Shown here: positions 41,200-49,245 of the stretch, piece by piece
How positions within the stretch are numbered: the stretch's first letter is position 1
Layout: each line of letters opens with the position of its first letter
Source: Pseudomonas campi
Lineage (GTDB): Bacteria; Pseudomonadota; Gammaproteobacteria; Pseudomonadales; Pseudomonadaceae
Direction: 5' to 3'
Length of the DNA stretch: 64,000 nt
NCBI RefSeq assembly: GCF_013200955.2
Contig: NZ_CP053697.2
Coordinates: 2,790,001 to 2,854,000 of the forward strand
Made by a program: the position numbers and the translations under genes
Notes under the pieces: generated by a model
Told to the model about the DNA's origin: nothing
Databases searched by the model: none
Seen by the model: only the letters and a program-made list of their open reading frames with translations

Positions 41200-41661
41200 A
41201 CCAAACTCGCTGGCTCGCTGCTCAAACTGCTGTGCCAGCGTGGCGTCCACCACCAGGCCTGGCCCACCCTCGCGGTACAACCAGGCCAGTCGATGGGCCG
41301 CCAGCGGATGGCCGGCCTGCGCCGCCAAGGTCCACCAGCGCGCCGCTTCAGCACCATCCGGGGCCTGGCGGCTATCACCGCTGAGGCTGATCAAGCCCAG
41401 CTGGTAGGCGGCCTTGCCATCCCCGGCAGTCGCCGCCAGACGCAGCAGGCGCAGGCCTTCCTCGCGCGCACCCAAGCCCTGGCCGCGAAACAGTAAAAGA
41501 TGACCGTAGAAACTCTGCGCCGACACATCGCCTTGCGCCGCCATGCGGGCGAACTGGCCCTGCATCCAGGTCCAGGCTCGTGGCTGCTGCATCAGCCAGC
41601 GCCAGTGGAACAGCTCGCGCGCCACCCGGTAACCCAGGCGGGCACGCAGGTGCCAGAGCAC
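41191..41661 (-). CDS. Sel1-like repeat protein
   Basis: The 156-aa protein carries Sel1/TPR-like solenoid repeats: GDVSAQSFYGHLLLFRGQGL, LGAREEGLRLLRLAATAGDG-type KAAYQLGLISLSGD, and AARWWTLAAQAGHPLAAHRLAWLYREGG. These usually mediate protein contacts. It has no signal peptide. Its stop lies 9 bp inside the 3' end of the split GGDEF gene (converging overlap at 41191-41199). It directly follows the hypothetical gene at 41662 with no gap, in an operon that starts at 42347. Confidence 0.78.
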   Translation of the reverse strand: MLWHLRARLGYRVARELFHWRWLMQQPRAWTWMQGQFARMAAQGDVSAQSFYGHLLLFRGQGLGAREEGLRLLRLAATAGDGKAAYQLGLISLSGDSRQAPDGAEAARWWTLAAQAGHPLAAHRLAWLYREGGPGLVVDATLAQQFEQRASEFGLG

Positions 41662-42030
41662 TCAGGCTTCCTCGGCGGGATAACTGAACTCGAAGACGCG
41701 GGCGACTTCAGCCGCATGCCAGGATGCCGCGGCGATGCCATCGGAAGGCCCAGAGAAACGCCCGAGGCGGTTCACGCACTCGAAGAATCCGGTGCGCGGC
41801 AAACGGCTGGCACCCTGGCTGATGACCAGAGCACTGCGCAACGGGCGCTCGGCACGGGCATCCATTGCCGCCAGATGTTCCAGCGCGGCGGTCAGGGTCT
41901 GCATCGCCGGAGTCGGCAGCTGCAGGCGCTCGACCAGTGCCCGGTAAGTCAACAGATGCCGCTGGCGGCGGGCATCCTCAAGCTCGGTCAGCAGGGCCTG
42001 CCAATGCTGGCGGTGGATACGTACGCTCAA
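41662..42030 (-). CDS. Conserved hypothetical protein
   Basis: The 122-aa product is not assigned to a family. It has an N-terminal helical part (RRQRHLLTYRALVERLQLPTPAM) and a conserved-looking middle, ERPLRSALVISQGASRLPRTGFFECVNRLGRF. The start overlaps the HTH gene stop by 4 bp (ATGA), and its own stop abuts the Sel1-like gene. Position suggests it works with the HTH protein or the Sel1-like protein, but no function can be claimed. Confidence 0.6.
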   Translation of the reverse strand: MSVRIHRQHWQALLTELEDARRQRHLLTYRALVERLQLPTPAMQTLTAALEHLAAMDARAERPLRSALVISQGASRLPRTGFFECVNRLGRFSGPSDGIAAASWHAAEVARVFEFSYPAEEA

Positions 42031-42347
42031 GAACCCTGCTCCCAGGCACTCACGCCGAGTACACGCCCCAGCGCACGGAGGATTGCCCCATCGGGCTGGC
42101 GCTCACCGCTCTCGAACAGATTCAGGTAGTGCGGGCTGATGCCCACCGCGCGGGCCAGATCGGCCTGCGACAGGCCTTGCGCCTCGCGCAGGGCGACCAG
42201 CTCACTCAGGGCTACGGCATTCCCCTGCGGCTCTTGCGGCGCGGGTGCCGCAGTGCGTCCGGCAGCCTGCAGCAACGCCTGGTACTCGGCCCAGGGCAGC
42301 ACCGCATATTCAGCCTCACCGTCACGCGTGATCACTTGCACACTCAT
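42027..42347 (-). CDS. XRE-type helix-turn-helix regulator
   Basis: ATG 42347 has a GGAGAG ribosome site; the GTG at 42353 is less likely. The 106-aa protein has an N-terminal strand-rich part (SVQVITRDGEAEYAVLPWAEYQALL) of the kind seen in antitoxin-type regulators. A Cro/CI helix-turn-helix follows (about 50-100): LREAQGLSQADLARAVGISPHYLNLFESGERQPDGAIL. A toxin-antitoxin role is possible but no toxin-like partner is recognised; the downstream gene is a conserved hypothetical. It probably autoregulates this three-gene operon. Confidence 0.75.
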   Translation of the reverse strand: MSVQVITRDGEAEYAVLPWAEYQALLQAAGRTAAPAPQEPQGNAVALSELVALREAQGLSQADLARAVGISPHYLNLFESGERQPDGAILRALGRVLGVSAWEQGS

Positions 42348-42504
42348 CAACACTCTCCGTGGACTGCAGCGCCGACTTACCCGGCGCCCTCCTTGCAGGC
42401 CGCTATCTTAACAACTGGGCCATAGGCAGAGGGTGACCCATAGCGCCCCGCCGTTACAAGTGTTTCGCAACACGCCAGGCAAAAAGCTGTTCAACCGCCC
42501 AGGA

Positions 42505-42939
42505 TCATTCCGGCAGCCGATCCACCGCCGGCACGTGCTCGATCAGCAACAGCTCCGCGGGCGCCTGCAAGTCCCGCCAGGCGCGATAGGCATCCAGCTC
42601 GCCGCGCCAGGTGCGCAGAACCCAGGCCAGCACTGCCAGATCGTCCAACAGACCGATACCCAGCAGCCAGTCCGGCAGCGCATCCAGGGGGGTGAGGAAA
42701 TACAGCAGGGCGGCGACCACACTGAGGAACGCCTGGGTGCCGATAGCCCGGTATTCGCCCCGCCACCAGGCCATGCACAAGCCGACCAGAAGTCGCAGGT
42801 CTTCGCGCACAGCCCCCAGGCGGCCACCCTTGCTGGCACTCTTTTGCAGCACCGCAGCCAACATGCCTGGCAGCTTGCCGCGAGCAAGAAGCGCCTGTGC
42901 CGCCTGCAAGTAACGCTTCAAATGAGCGGGAACATTCAT
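42505..42939 (-). CDS. YkvA family (DUF1232) membrane-associated protein
   Basis: ATG 42939 gives 144 residues; the upstream ATG at 42954 is possible. The protein has a DUF1232 segment: FLSVVAALLYFLTPLDALPDWLLGIGLLDDLAVLAWVLRTW, with two close hydrophobic helices and the conserved DALPDW and LLDD motifs. The family is small, membrane-associated and of unknown function. It is a single gene; a dyad with two DnaA-box-like halves lies upstream (42980-43006). Confidence 0.78.
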   Translation of the reverse strand: MNVPAHLKRYLQAAQALLARGKLPGMLAAVLQKSASKGGRLGAVREDLRLLVGLCMAWWRGEYRAIGTQAFLSVVAALLYFLTPLDALPDWLLGIGLLDDLAVLAWVLRTWRGELDAYRAWRDLQAPAELLLIEHVPAVDRLPE

Positions 42940-42979
42940 CGTCTTTCTCCACAACCCGCATGCCTGCTGGGCTTGTCAG

Positions 42980-43006
42980 GGTTATCCACCAAAGCTGTGG
43001 ATAACC
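42980..43006. promoter_or_regulatory. Palindrome with DnaA-box-like halves
   Basis: GGTTATCCAC and GTGGATAACC form a perfect 10-bp inverted repeat with a 7-bp spacer. Read as nonamers they give TTATCCACC (42982) and, on the other strand, TTATCCACA (42996-43004), the latter being the consensus DnaA box. It lies about 41 bp upstream of the YkvA-type start. Confidence 0.5.
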
Positions 43007-43261
43007 TTGTGCACAATTATCCGATAGACCAGGCAAACGCCCACGCCATGCGGCCTACGCACAGATCGGGCACTTTTTGTTCAGAGCATAAAGTCATTAA
43101 AAATCATGTAGTTAGCATCCGAGCAATGCTCAGGAAAAACGTAACAGTCAGCGCCACGCGGGTAACTCGGCGAATGTGCATAACCGTAACACCCGCGCCT
43201 CGCGTCCTCTCTTTTCAGACCCGTAAGTCAGCCTACTGTTCTTCTGTAACCTACAGAAACG

Positions 43262-43289
43262 ACAACGCCCCGACTAGGCGGGGCGTTGT
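43262..43289. terminator. Hairpin downstream of the FKBP gene
   Basis: ACAACGCCCC-GACTAGGC-GGGGCGTTGT is a 10-bp perfect stem 16 bp past the FKBP stop (43305, reading left). On the minus strand it is followed by CGTTT. Confidence 0.7.
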
Positions 43290-43304
43290 GTGTACCAGCA
43301 GGTA

Positions 43305-44012
43305 TTACTGCTGAGCAGCGGGATCCTTGATCGCCAGCAGCTCCAGCTCGAATACCAGCACCGAGTTGGCCGGAATGGCCGGGGTCGGGCTCTGCTCGCC
43401 ATAGGCCAGGGCACTCGGGATGTACAGTTTGTACTTCTCGCCGACGTGCATCAGTTGCAGGCCTTCGACCCAACCCGGGATCACGCCGTTGACCGGCAGA
43501 TCGATCGGGCTGCCGCGCTCGACGGAGCTGTCGAACACGCTGCCATCGGTCAGCTTGCCTTCGTAGTGAACGGTCACCACGTCGGTGGCTTTCGGCTGAG
43601 CGCCATCGGCTTTCTTCAGTACTTCGTACTGCAGGCCGGAAGCGGTGGTGATCACGCCTTCTTTCTTGGCATTTTCTTCGAGGAACTTCTTGCCAGCCTT
43701 GGCCGACTCTTCATTCAGCGCCAGCATGCGCTGTTCGGCACGCTGCTGCAGGAAAGTGAAGGCTTCAACCAGCTCTTCGTCCTTCAGCTGCTGCTCTTTC
43801 TTGCCCAGGGCGTCAGCGATGCCGGCGGAGATGGCTTTCTGGTCCAGGTCGTCGATGCCTTGCTGGGCCAGGCTCTTGCCCATGTTCAGGCCGATGCCGT
43901 AGGAAGCCTTCTGCGCCGGAGTTTTCAGTTCGACTTCGCTGGTCTGCGAATCGCAACCGGCCAGTACCAGGCCTACCAGGGCAACTGCCGCGGCTAAACG
44001 ATGTTGTTTCAT
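43305..44012 (-). CDS. FKBP-type peptidyl-prolyl isomerase lipoprotein
   Basis: The 235-aa protein begins with a lipoprotein signal ending VLAGCDSQT (lipid cysteine about residue 20). An N-terminal helical dimerisation region follows (about 30-110, ASYGIGLNMGKSLAQQ, MLALNEESAKAGKKFLEENA), then the FKBP domain (about 125-235). FKBP motifs are VVTVHYEGKLTDGSVFDSS, VIPGWVEGLQLMHVGEKY, and FELELLAI. This is the FkpA/FklB/Mip type, which catalyses proline isomerisation during protein folding at the envelope. Single gene with a terminator at 43262. Confidence 0.92.
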   Translation of the reverse strand: MKQHRLAAAVALVGLVLAGCDSQTSEVELKTPAQKASYGIGLNMGKSLAQQGIDDLDQKAISAGIADALGKKEQQLKDEELVEAFTFLQQRAEQRMLALNEESAKAGKKFLEENAKKEGVITTASGLQYEVLKKADGAQPKATDVVTVHYEGKLTDGSVFDSSVERGSPIDLPVNGVIPGWVEGLQLMHVGEKYKLYIPSALAYGEQSPTPAIPANSVLVFELELLAIKDPAAQQ

Positions 44013-44185
44013 GCTTGATCCTTGTTGGAGCGCCCTGAAGCAGGCTATCGGTGAGTGCGCGAGCTTAGCAGCCTGCGCCGATTACTGGCTACGGCAGTAG
44101 GAACCGCAGAGCCTGGAATAGTTCAGCCTGTGCGAAAAACCGCATTAAGTAGGTGGCTACCATGCCTGCGGCGGTAAATCGCAGG

Positions 44186-44213
44186 CAAAAAAAAACGACC
44201 TTTCGGTCGTTTC
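44186..44213 (-). terminator. Terminator of the tRNA-Val/tRNA-Asp unit
   Basis: On the minus strand AAACGACC-GAAA-GGTCGTTTTTTTTT is a hairpin with a long T-run, typical rho-independent, 39 bp past the tRNA-Asp 3' end. Confidence 0.9.
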
Positions 44214-44251
44214 TTCCAGTCTTGGTCTTCAGTCTAACCAAGGCTTATGTA

Positions 44252-44328
44252 TGGCGCAGCGGACGGGACTCGAACCCGCGACCCCCGGCGTGACAGGCCG
44301 GTATTCTAACCGACTGAACTACCGCTGC
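44252..44328 (-). tRNA. tRNA-Asp (GUC)
   Basis: A 77-nt tRNA with acceptor GCAGCGG/CCGCTGC, a GTC anticodon in the loop CTGTCAC, the T-loop GGTTCGAGTC, and an encoded CCA. It lies 20 bp downstream of tRNA-Val in the same orientation, so the two are cotranscribed. Confidence 0.96.
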
Positions 44329-44348
44329 GCGTAACCTCGTGAGCGAGA

Positions 44349-44424
44349 TGGTGGGTGATGACGGGATCGAACCGCCGACCCTCTGCTTGTAAGGCAGATG
44401 CTCTCCCGGCTGAGCTAATCACCC
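44349..44424 (-). tRNA. tRNA-Val (UAC)
   Basis: A 76-nt tRNA with acceptor GGGTGAT/ATCACCC, a TAC anticodon in CTTACAA, T-loop GGTTCGATCC, and encoded CCA. It is the first of the pair. Confidence 0.96.
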
Positions 44425-44445
44425 TTCACTCTCGAAGTGGGCCGC

Positions 44446-44474
44446 ATTCTAGACAGCGACCCGAACCTTGGCAA
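44446..44474 (-). promoter_or_regulatory. Sigma-70 promoter of the tRNA-Val/tRNA-Asp unit
   Basis: On the minus strand TTGCCA, a 17-bp spacer and TAGAAT precede tRNA-Val by 21 bp. It is followed by GCGGCCC, a GC-rich stretch like a stringent-control discriminator. Confidence 0.8.
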
Positions 44475-44583
44475 GCTCTTTTTTTAAAAAATTTTGCAGG
44501 CGTTCCAAAGGCTTAGCGACAGCTTGGCCAATCGGCCCTGGCAGAGAATAATGCGCGCTTTGCGCAATTGGAGTGTCACCCCC

Positions 44584-45504
44584 ATGTGGTTCCGCAACCT
44601 GCTTGTCTATCGCCTGACCCAGGATCTGCCTTTCGATGCCGAGGCACTGGAGGCTGCACTGGCCACCAAGCTGGCACGTTCCTGTGCCAGCCAGGAGCTG
44701 ACCACTTACGGTTTCATCGCCCCCTTCGGCAAAGGTGAAGACGCCCCGCTGGTACATGTCAGTGGTGACTTCCTGCTGGTCGCTGCGCGCAAGGAAGAAC
44801 GCATCCTGCCGGGCAGTGTGGTGCGCGATGCGCTGAAGGAAAAGGTCGAGCAGATCGAAGCCGAACAGATGCGCAAGGTCTACAAGAAGGAGCGCGACCA
44901 GCTCAAGGACGAGATCATCATGTCCTTCCTGCCGCGCGCCTTCGTCCGCCGCTCGGCCACCTTCGCCGCCATCGCGCCCAAGCTCGGCCTGATTCTGGTC
45001 GACTCGGCCAGCGCCAAGCGTGCCGAAGACCTGCTGTCGACCCTGCGTGAAGTGCTGGGTTCGCTGCCGGTGCGCCCGCTGTCGGTGAAGATGGCGCCGA
45101 CCGCGACCATGACCGACTGGGTCAAGTCGCAACAGGCCGCGCCGGACTTCTTCGTCCTCGACGAGTGCGAGCTGCGCGACACCGCCGAAGACGGCGGCGT
45201 GGTGCGCTGCAAGCGCCAGGACCTGACCAGCGAGGAAATCCAGCTGCACCTGTCCACCGGCAAGCTGGTCACCCAGCTGTCTCTGGCCTGGCAGGACAAG
45301 CTGTCGTTCATGCTCGACGACAAGCTGGTGGTCAAGCGCCTGCGCTTCGAAGACCTGCTGCAGGACCAGGCCGCGCAGGATGGCGGCGACGACAACCTCG
45401 GCCAGCTGGATGCCAGCTTCACCCTGATGATGCTGACCTTCTGCAACTTCCTGCCAGCGCTGTTCGAAGCCCTCGGTGGTGAAGAGGTTCCGGAGGGAAT
45501 CTGA
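44584..45504 (+). CDS. rdgC: Recombination-associated protein RdgC
   Basis: RdgC is a ring-shaped DNA-binding protein that modulates RecA. The ATG at 44584 gives 306 residues, the usual length; the open frame upstream covers the tRNA promoter area. Recognisable blocks are [74 protein letters not shown] and [19 protein letters not shown]. It is a single gene followed by the guanidine riboswitch and sugE. Confidence 0.96.
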   Translation: MWFRNLLVYRLTQDLPFDAEALEAALATKLARSCASQELTTYGFIAPFGKGEDAPLVHVSGDFLLVAARKEERILPGSVVRDALKEKVEQIEAEQMRKVYKKERDQLKDEIIMSFLPRAFVRRSATFAAIAPKLGLILVDSASAKRAEDLLSTLREVLGSLPVRPLSVKMAPTATMTDWVKSQQAAPDFFVLDECELRDTAEDGGVVRCKRQDLTSEEIQLHLSTGKLVTQLSLAWQDKLSFMLDDKLVVKRLRFEDLLQDQAAQDGGDDNLGQLDASFTLMMLTFCNFLPALFEALGGEEVPEGI

Positions 45505-45593
45505 CCTATCTGACAACTTTGGCAACACCTGCCAGGGCCCGCTCATCCCGGTGAGCTTGCCCTGCGCAAGGCAATGTGCAAAATAACGCACAG

Positions 45594-45643
45594 CGCAAGG
45601 ACGACCTTGCTACTCCTCACGAGTGATCACCTGGGACGGCCCG
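45594..45643 (+). promoter_or_regulatory. Guanidine-II (mini-ykkC) riboswitch candidate
   Basis: Two small hairpins with ACGR loops lie upstream of sugE: GCAAGG-ACGA-CCTTGC (45595-45610) and GGG-ACGG-CCC (45633-45642), separated by 22 nt. Paired ACGR-loop hairpins define the guanidine-II riboswitch, which in Proteobacteria often precedes SugE/Gdx exporters. The start at 45672 is 29 nt downstream. Confidence 0.78.
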
Positions 45644-45671
45644 CATTCTTAGCTTTAATGCGGAGTTCTCC

Positions 45672-45986
45672 ATGTCCTGGTTCATCCTGTTGCTCGCCGG
45701 CCTGTTCGAAGTCGGCTGGGCTGTCGGCCTGAAATACACCGACGGCTTCACCCGCCCCCTCCCTACCCTGCTTACCGTTGGCGCGATGATCGTCAGCCTG
45801 GCGCTGCTCGGCCTGGCGATGAAGGAGCTGCCCCTGGGTACCGCCTACGCCATCTGGACCGGAGTCGGTGCGGTGGGCACGGTGATCGCCGGGATCATCC
45901 TGTTCGGCGAGTCGATGGCGTTGCTACGCCTGCTCAGCGTGGGGCTGATCGTCGCCGGCTTGCTGGGGCTGAAGCTCAGCCATTGA
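45672..45986 (+). CDS. sugE: SMR-family exporter SugE/Gdx (guanidinium type)
   Basis: The 104-aa protein has four predicted membrane helices, the length of small multidrug resistance transporters. Sequence fits the SugE/Gdx branch: [20 protein letters not shown] with the conserved membrane glutamate (Glu13), [21 protein letters not shown], and ILFGES. These dimerise to exchange guanidinium for protons. The guanidine-II riboswitch upstream supports guanidine export and control. It is a single gene with a terminator at 45998. Confidence 0.92.
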   Translation: MSWFILLLAGLFEVGWAVGLKYTDGFTRPLPTLLTVGAMIVSLALLGLAMKELPLGTAYAIWTGVGAVGTVIAGIILFGESMALLRLLSVGLIVAGLLGLKLSH

Positions 45987-45997
45987 GATACAGACAG

Positions 45998-46027
45998 AAA
46001 AAAGCCCGCCAAGTAGCGGGCTTTTTT
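45998..46027. terminator. Bidirectional terminator between sugE and the LplT-PlsC gene
   Basis: AAAAAAGCCCGC-CAAGTA-GCGGGCTTTTTT is a 12-bp perfect stem with A/T runs on both sides, between convergent stops at 45986 and 46041. Confidence 0.92.
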
Positions 46028-46040
46028 CATGACGGTGAAC

Positions 46041-47912
46041 CTAGCGCACGTCACCCCGCAACTGCGCCACCTGCTCTTGCAGCACCAGGCGCCCGGTGTC
46101 GGCTGGCATCGGCTGCCCGGCGACCAGGGTGATGCGCGACCAGAAGCGCTTGAACAGGCCTTTGTGCGGCGCACGGCTGAAGAAGCTGCCCCACAGGCCC
46201 TGCAACGCCATGGGGATCACCGGCACGGGGTTAGCGGCCAGAATGCGCTCCACCCCAGCCTTGAACTCGTCGATCTCGCCACTGGTGGTCAGCTTACCCT
46301 CGGGGAAGATGCACACCACCTCCCCCTCTGCCAGGTACTGGGCGATGCGCTGGAAAGCCCGTTCATAGGTTTTCTCGTCTTCACTGCGCCCGGCGATCGG
46401 CACCGTACCGGCGGTGCGGAAGATGAAGTTGAGCACCGGCAAGTTGTAGATCTTGTAGTACATGACAAAGCGCACCGGCCGGCGCACCGCACCGCCGATC
46501 AGCAGCGCATCGACGAAGGACACATGGTTGCACACCAGCACCGCCGCGCCCTCGTCCGGAATCGCCTCCAGGCCCTGATGGCGCACGCGGTACATCGAAT
46601 GGCTGAGCATCCAGATGAGGAAGCGCATGGTGAATTCGGGGACGATCTTGAAGATGTAGGCGTTGACCGCGATGTTCATCAGCGAGATGGCGAGGAACAG
46701 CTGCGGGATCGACAGCTTGGCCACGCTGAGAAACAGGATCGACACCAGCGCCGCGGCCACCATGAACAAGGCGTTGAGGATGTTGTTAGCGGCGATGACC
46801 CGCGCGCGCTCCTTCTCCACCGTACGCGACTGGATCAACGCGTACAGCGGCACGATATATAAGCCACCGAACAGGCCGATGGCGAAGATCGCCGCCATGA
46901 TCCACCAGGCCTGGGCCACGCCCAGCAGGCTCAGCCAGTCATAGGGGGTCGCCACGGCCGGGAAGTCACTGGACACCCACCACAGCAGAATGCCGAACAG
47001 GCTCAGGCCCATGGAGCCGAACGGCACCAGACCGATTTCCACCTTGTGCCCGCTCATGCGCTCGCAGAGCATCGAGCCCAAACCGATGCCGATGGAAAAG
47101 ACCGCGAGGATCAGCGTCACCACGCTCTCGTCGCCGTGCAACAACTCCTTGGCGAAGGCCGGAATCTGCGTCAGGTACACCGCACCGAGGAACCAGAACC
47201 AGGAGTTGCCGACCAGCGAACGCGACACCGCCGGACGCTGGCCCAGCCCCAGGCGCATGATCCGCCAGGATTGGCGCACGATGTTCCAGTCCAGCACCAG
47301 CTCCGGCATGGCCGCCGCCGCCCGCGGCACGGAGCGGCTGGCCAGGTAACCGGCCAAGGCCACCAGCACCACCGCCCCTGCCACCAGAACGGCATAGCTG
47401 GAACTGGCCATCAGCATCCCCGCGCCGATGGTGCCGGCGAGGATGGCCAGGAAGGTGCCCATCTCCACCAGGGCATTGCCGCCGACCAGCTCATGCTCGC
47501 GCAGCGCCACCGGCAAGATCGAATACTTCACCGGGCCGAACAGCGCCGACTGGGTGCCCATGGCAAACAGGGTGAGCAGCATCAGCGGCAGATTGCCGAG
47601 GACAAAGCCGATGGCGCCGACCGCCATGATCAGCACCTCGGCCAGCTTGATCACGCGAATCAGGGCGTCCTTGGCGAACTTCTCACCGAACTGACCACCC
47701 AGGGCGGAGAACAGGAAAAACGGCAGGATGAACAGCATGGCGCACAGGTTGACCAGCAGATCGCGGTCGCCGCTGATGCTCAGCTTGAACAGGATGGCGA
47801 GGATCAGCGCCTGCTTGAAGATATTGTCATTGAAGGCGCCGAGCAGCTGGGTGAGGAAAAACGGCAGAAAGCGCCGGGTGCCCAGCAGGGCAAATTGCGA
47901 GTGTTGGGTCAT
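46041..47912 (-). CDS. MFS transporter fused to PlsC-type acyltransferase (LplT-Aas-like)
   Basis: The 623-aa protein joins an LplT-like major facilitator domain (about 1-405; FFLTQLLGAFNDNIFKQAL, VSILFLSVAKL) to a glycerolipid acyltransferase domain (about 430-620) with the catalytic VLVCNHVSFVDALLIGG (NHX4D) and FPEGKLTTSGEID. In E. coli LplT and Aas are separate, and Aas also has an AMP-binding acyl-ACP ligase domain, which is missing here. The role is inferred to be import and reacylation of lysophospholipids at the inner membrane. The acyl donor cannot be told. Single gene reading left. Confidence 0.87.
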   Translation of the reverse strand: MTQHSQFALLGTRRFLPFFLTQLLGAFNDNIFKQALILAILFKLSISGDRDLLVNLCAMLFILPFFLFSALGGQFGEKFAKDALIRVIKLAEVLIMAVGAIGFVLGNLPLMLLTLFAMGTQSALFGPVKYSILPVALREHELVGGNALVEMGTFLAILAGTIGAGMLMASSSYAVLVAGAVVLVALAGYLASRSVPRAAAAMPELVLDWNIVRQSWRIMRLGLGQRPAVSRSLVGNSWFWFLGAVYLTQIPAFAKELLHGDESVVTLILAVFSIGIGLGSMLCERMSGHKVEIGLVPFGSMGLSLFGILLWWVSSDFPAVATPYDWLSLLGVAQAWWIMAAIFAIGLFGGLYIVPLYALIQSRTVEKERARVIAANNILNALFMVAAALVSILFLSVAKLSIPQLFLAISLMNIAVNAYIFKIVPEFTMRFLIWMLSHSMYRVRHQGLEAIPDEGAAVLVCNHVSFVDALLIGGAVRRPVRFVMYYKIYNLPVLNFIFRTAGTVPIAGRSEDEKTYERAFQRIAQYLAEGEVVCIFPEGKLTTSGEIDEFKAGVERILAANPVPVIPMALQGLWGSFFSRAPHKGLFKRFWSRITLVAGQPMPADTGRLVLQEQVAQLRGDVR

Positions 47913-47992
47913 CGTCCTTGTTCCTGTCTCTGAGGCCGAGCGGGCCGCTGAGCATTGGACAATAGGTCAGCCTGCCGGCGCCACACCCGCGT

Positions 47993-48025
47993 GCGGCTTT
48001 TGCGGGTTCGCCGGACAAAAGCCGC
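47993..48025 (-). terminator. Hairpin after azlD
   Basis: GCGGCTTTTG and CAAAAGCCGC form a 10-bp perfect stem around a GC-rich loop, immediately after the azlD stop (48029). Confidence 0.7.
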
Positions 48026-48028
48026 CAC

Positions 48029-48358
48029 TCACAGCGGCAATTGCCCAAACAACCAGCGCAGCAGGAAGAACACCAGCAAGCCTCCCGCGATGGTCGCCAA
48101 CAGATTACGCGTCAGCGCGGCGATGCCGATGGTCACCAGCCCGGCCAGCAGATAGGCATTGTCCAGACTCAGAGCCAGGTGCTGGCCATCGGGCAGTAGC
48201 ATGCCGGGCACGACGATGGCGGTGAGCACCGCCGTCGGTACGTAATGCAGGCCCTGGCGCACCAGCTCCGGGAAACGCAAGTCGGGGAAGGCAAACAGGC
48301 TGTAGCGGGTGGTGAAGGTGATCGCCAGCATGCCGAAAATCAGTAGCCAGTTTTCCAT
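48029..48358 (-). CDS. azlD: AzlD family branched-chain amino acid exporter subunit
   Basis: The 109-aa membrane protein has three or four hydrophobic helices and the AzlD hallmarks MLAITFTTRYSLFAFPDLRFP, LVRQGLHYVPTAVLTAIVVPGML, and a final LLATIAGGLLVFFLLRWLF. AzlCD exports branched-chain amino acids or analogues. Its start overlaps the azlC stop by one base, so the pair is coupled. Confidence 0.9.
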   Translation of the reverse strand: MENWLLIFGMLAITFTTRYSLFAFPDLRFPELVRQGLHYVPTAVLTAIVVPGMLLPDGQHLALSLDNAYLLAGLVTIGIAALTRNLLATIAGGLLVFFLLRWLFGQLPL

Positions 48359-49068
48359 CAGAACACCTCATCCTGCAGCAGGCGGTAACGCCGCTCGAGG
48401 ACCACGCCGACCACAATCCCGGCACCGGCCGCGGCCATCAGTCCGAGTTTGTAGGGCAGCCCGTGACCGACCAGGGCCACGGCGCCGGCGACCACTGCCG
48501 CCGCCACCTGCGGGCGATTGCGCAGCACCGGCACGACGATGCCGATAAAGGTGGCGAGCATGGCGAAATCCAGGCCCCAGGCGGCAATGTTCGGCACGGA
48601 CTGGCCGAACACCAGGCCGATCAGGGTGCACAGCTGCCAGTTCAGGTACATCGCCAGCGCAGCACCGAGGAAATACCAGTGCTTGTGCGGCGAGCTATCC
48701 GTCTCGGCATAGCGGTGCTGGACCACGGCGAAGGCCTCGTCGGTCAGCCAGAAGGCCAGCGGCATGCGCCAGCGCTTGGGCAGATGACGGACGAAGGGTT
48801 GCAGGCTGGCGCTGTACAGGGCATGGCGCAGGTTGACCACCAGGGTGGTGAGCAGCAACACGGCCAGGGTCGCTCCACCGCCAAGCAGGCTGAGGGCAAT
48901 GAACTGCGCCGAGCCGGCGAATACCAGCACGGACATGCCGATGGTCTGCCAGGGCGTGAGGCCGGCAGCGCCGGCCAGGCTGCCGAAGATGATGCCGAAG
49001 GGCATGGCGCCGAGCAGCATCGGCAGCATGTCGCGGGCGCCCTGCAGGAATTCGTGATGACGGGACAT
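48358..49068 (-). CDS. azlC: AzlC family branched-chain amino acid exporter subunit
   Basis: The 236-aa protein begins HHEFLQGARDMLPMLLGAMPFGIIFG, the conserved AzlC opening. It continues with MSVLVFAGSAQFIALSLL, VVNLRHALYSASLQPF and FWLTDEAFAVV. About seven membrane helices. It is the large subunit of the AzlCD exporter. It has a GGAGGTTCC ribosome site before the ATG at 49068. Confidence 0.92.
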   Translation of the reverse strand: MSRHHEFLQGARDMLPMLLGAMPFGIIFGSLAGAAGLTPWQTIGMSVLVFAGSAQFIALSLLGGGATLAVLLLTTLVVNLRHALYSASLQPFVRHLPKRWRMPLAFWLTDEAFAVVQHRYAETDSSPHKHWYFLGAALAMYLNWQLCTLIGLVFGQSVPNIAAWGLDFAMLATFIGIVVPVLRNRPQVAAAVVAGAVALVGHGLPYKLGLMAAAGAGIVVGVVLERRYRLLQDEVF

Positions 49069-49245
49069 GGAACCTCCTTGAGCGAGCGAGGCTAGCCGAT
49101 CATCAACGCGTCGTCTTGAACAATCTTGCGCAGTCGGTCAAATACGTTTGCCGAAGCGGCGTCAGCCGGTCACCGCGCTATCGCGGCTGAAGCCGCCCGC
49201 ACCAGAAGGCATCCGTAGCGCAACCAATCAACAGCACATGCGCGG

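Larger units (their letters stand above)
42940..43304. other. 365-bp gene-free region upstream of the YkvA-type gene
   Basis: Holds the dyad at 42980-43006, an AT-rich middle (43060-43120) and the hairpin at 43262-43289. No ORF is supported. A small RNA reading right and ending at that hairpin is conceivable, but there is no direct evidence. Confidence 0.5.

Noticed and set aside
42027..42347. Toxin-antitoxin module made of the XRE gene and its neighbour
   Set aside because: The N-terminal part is antitoxin-like, but the 122-aa partner shows no toxin motif, so I kept it as an unassigned pair.
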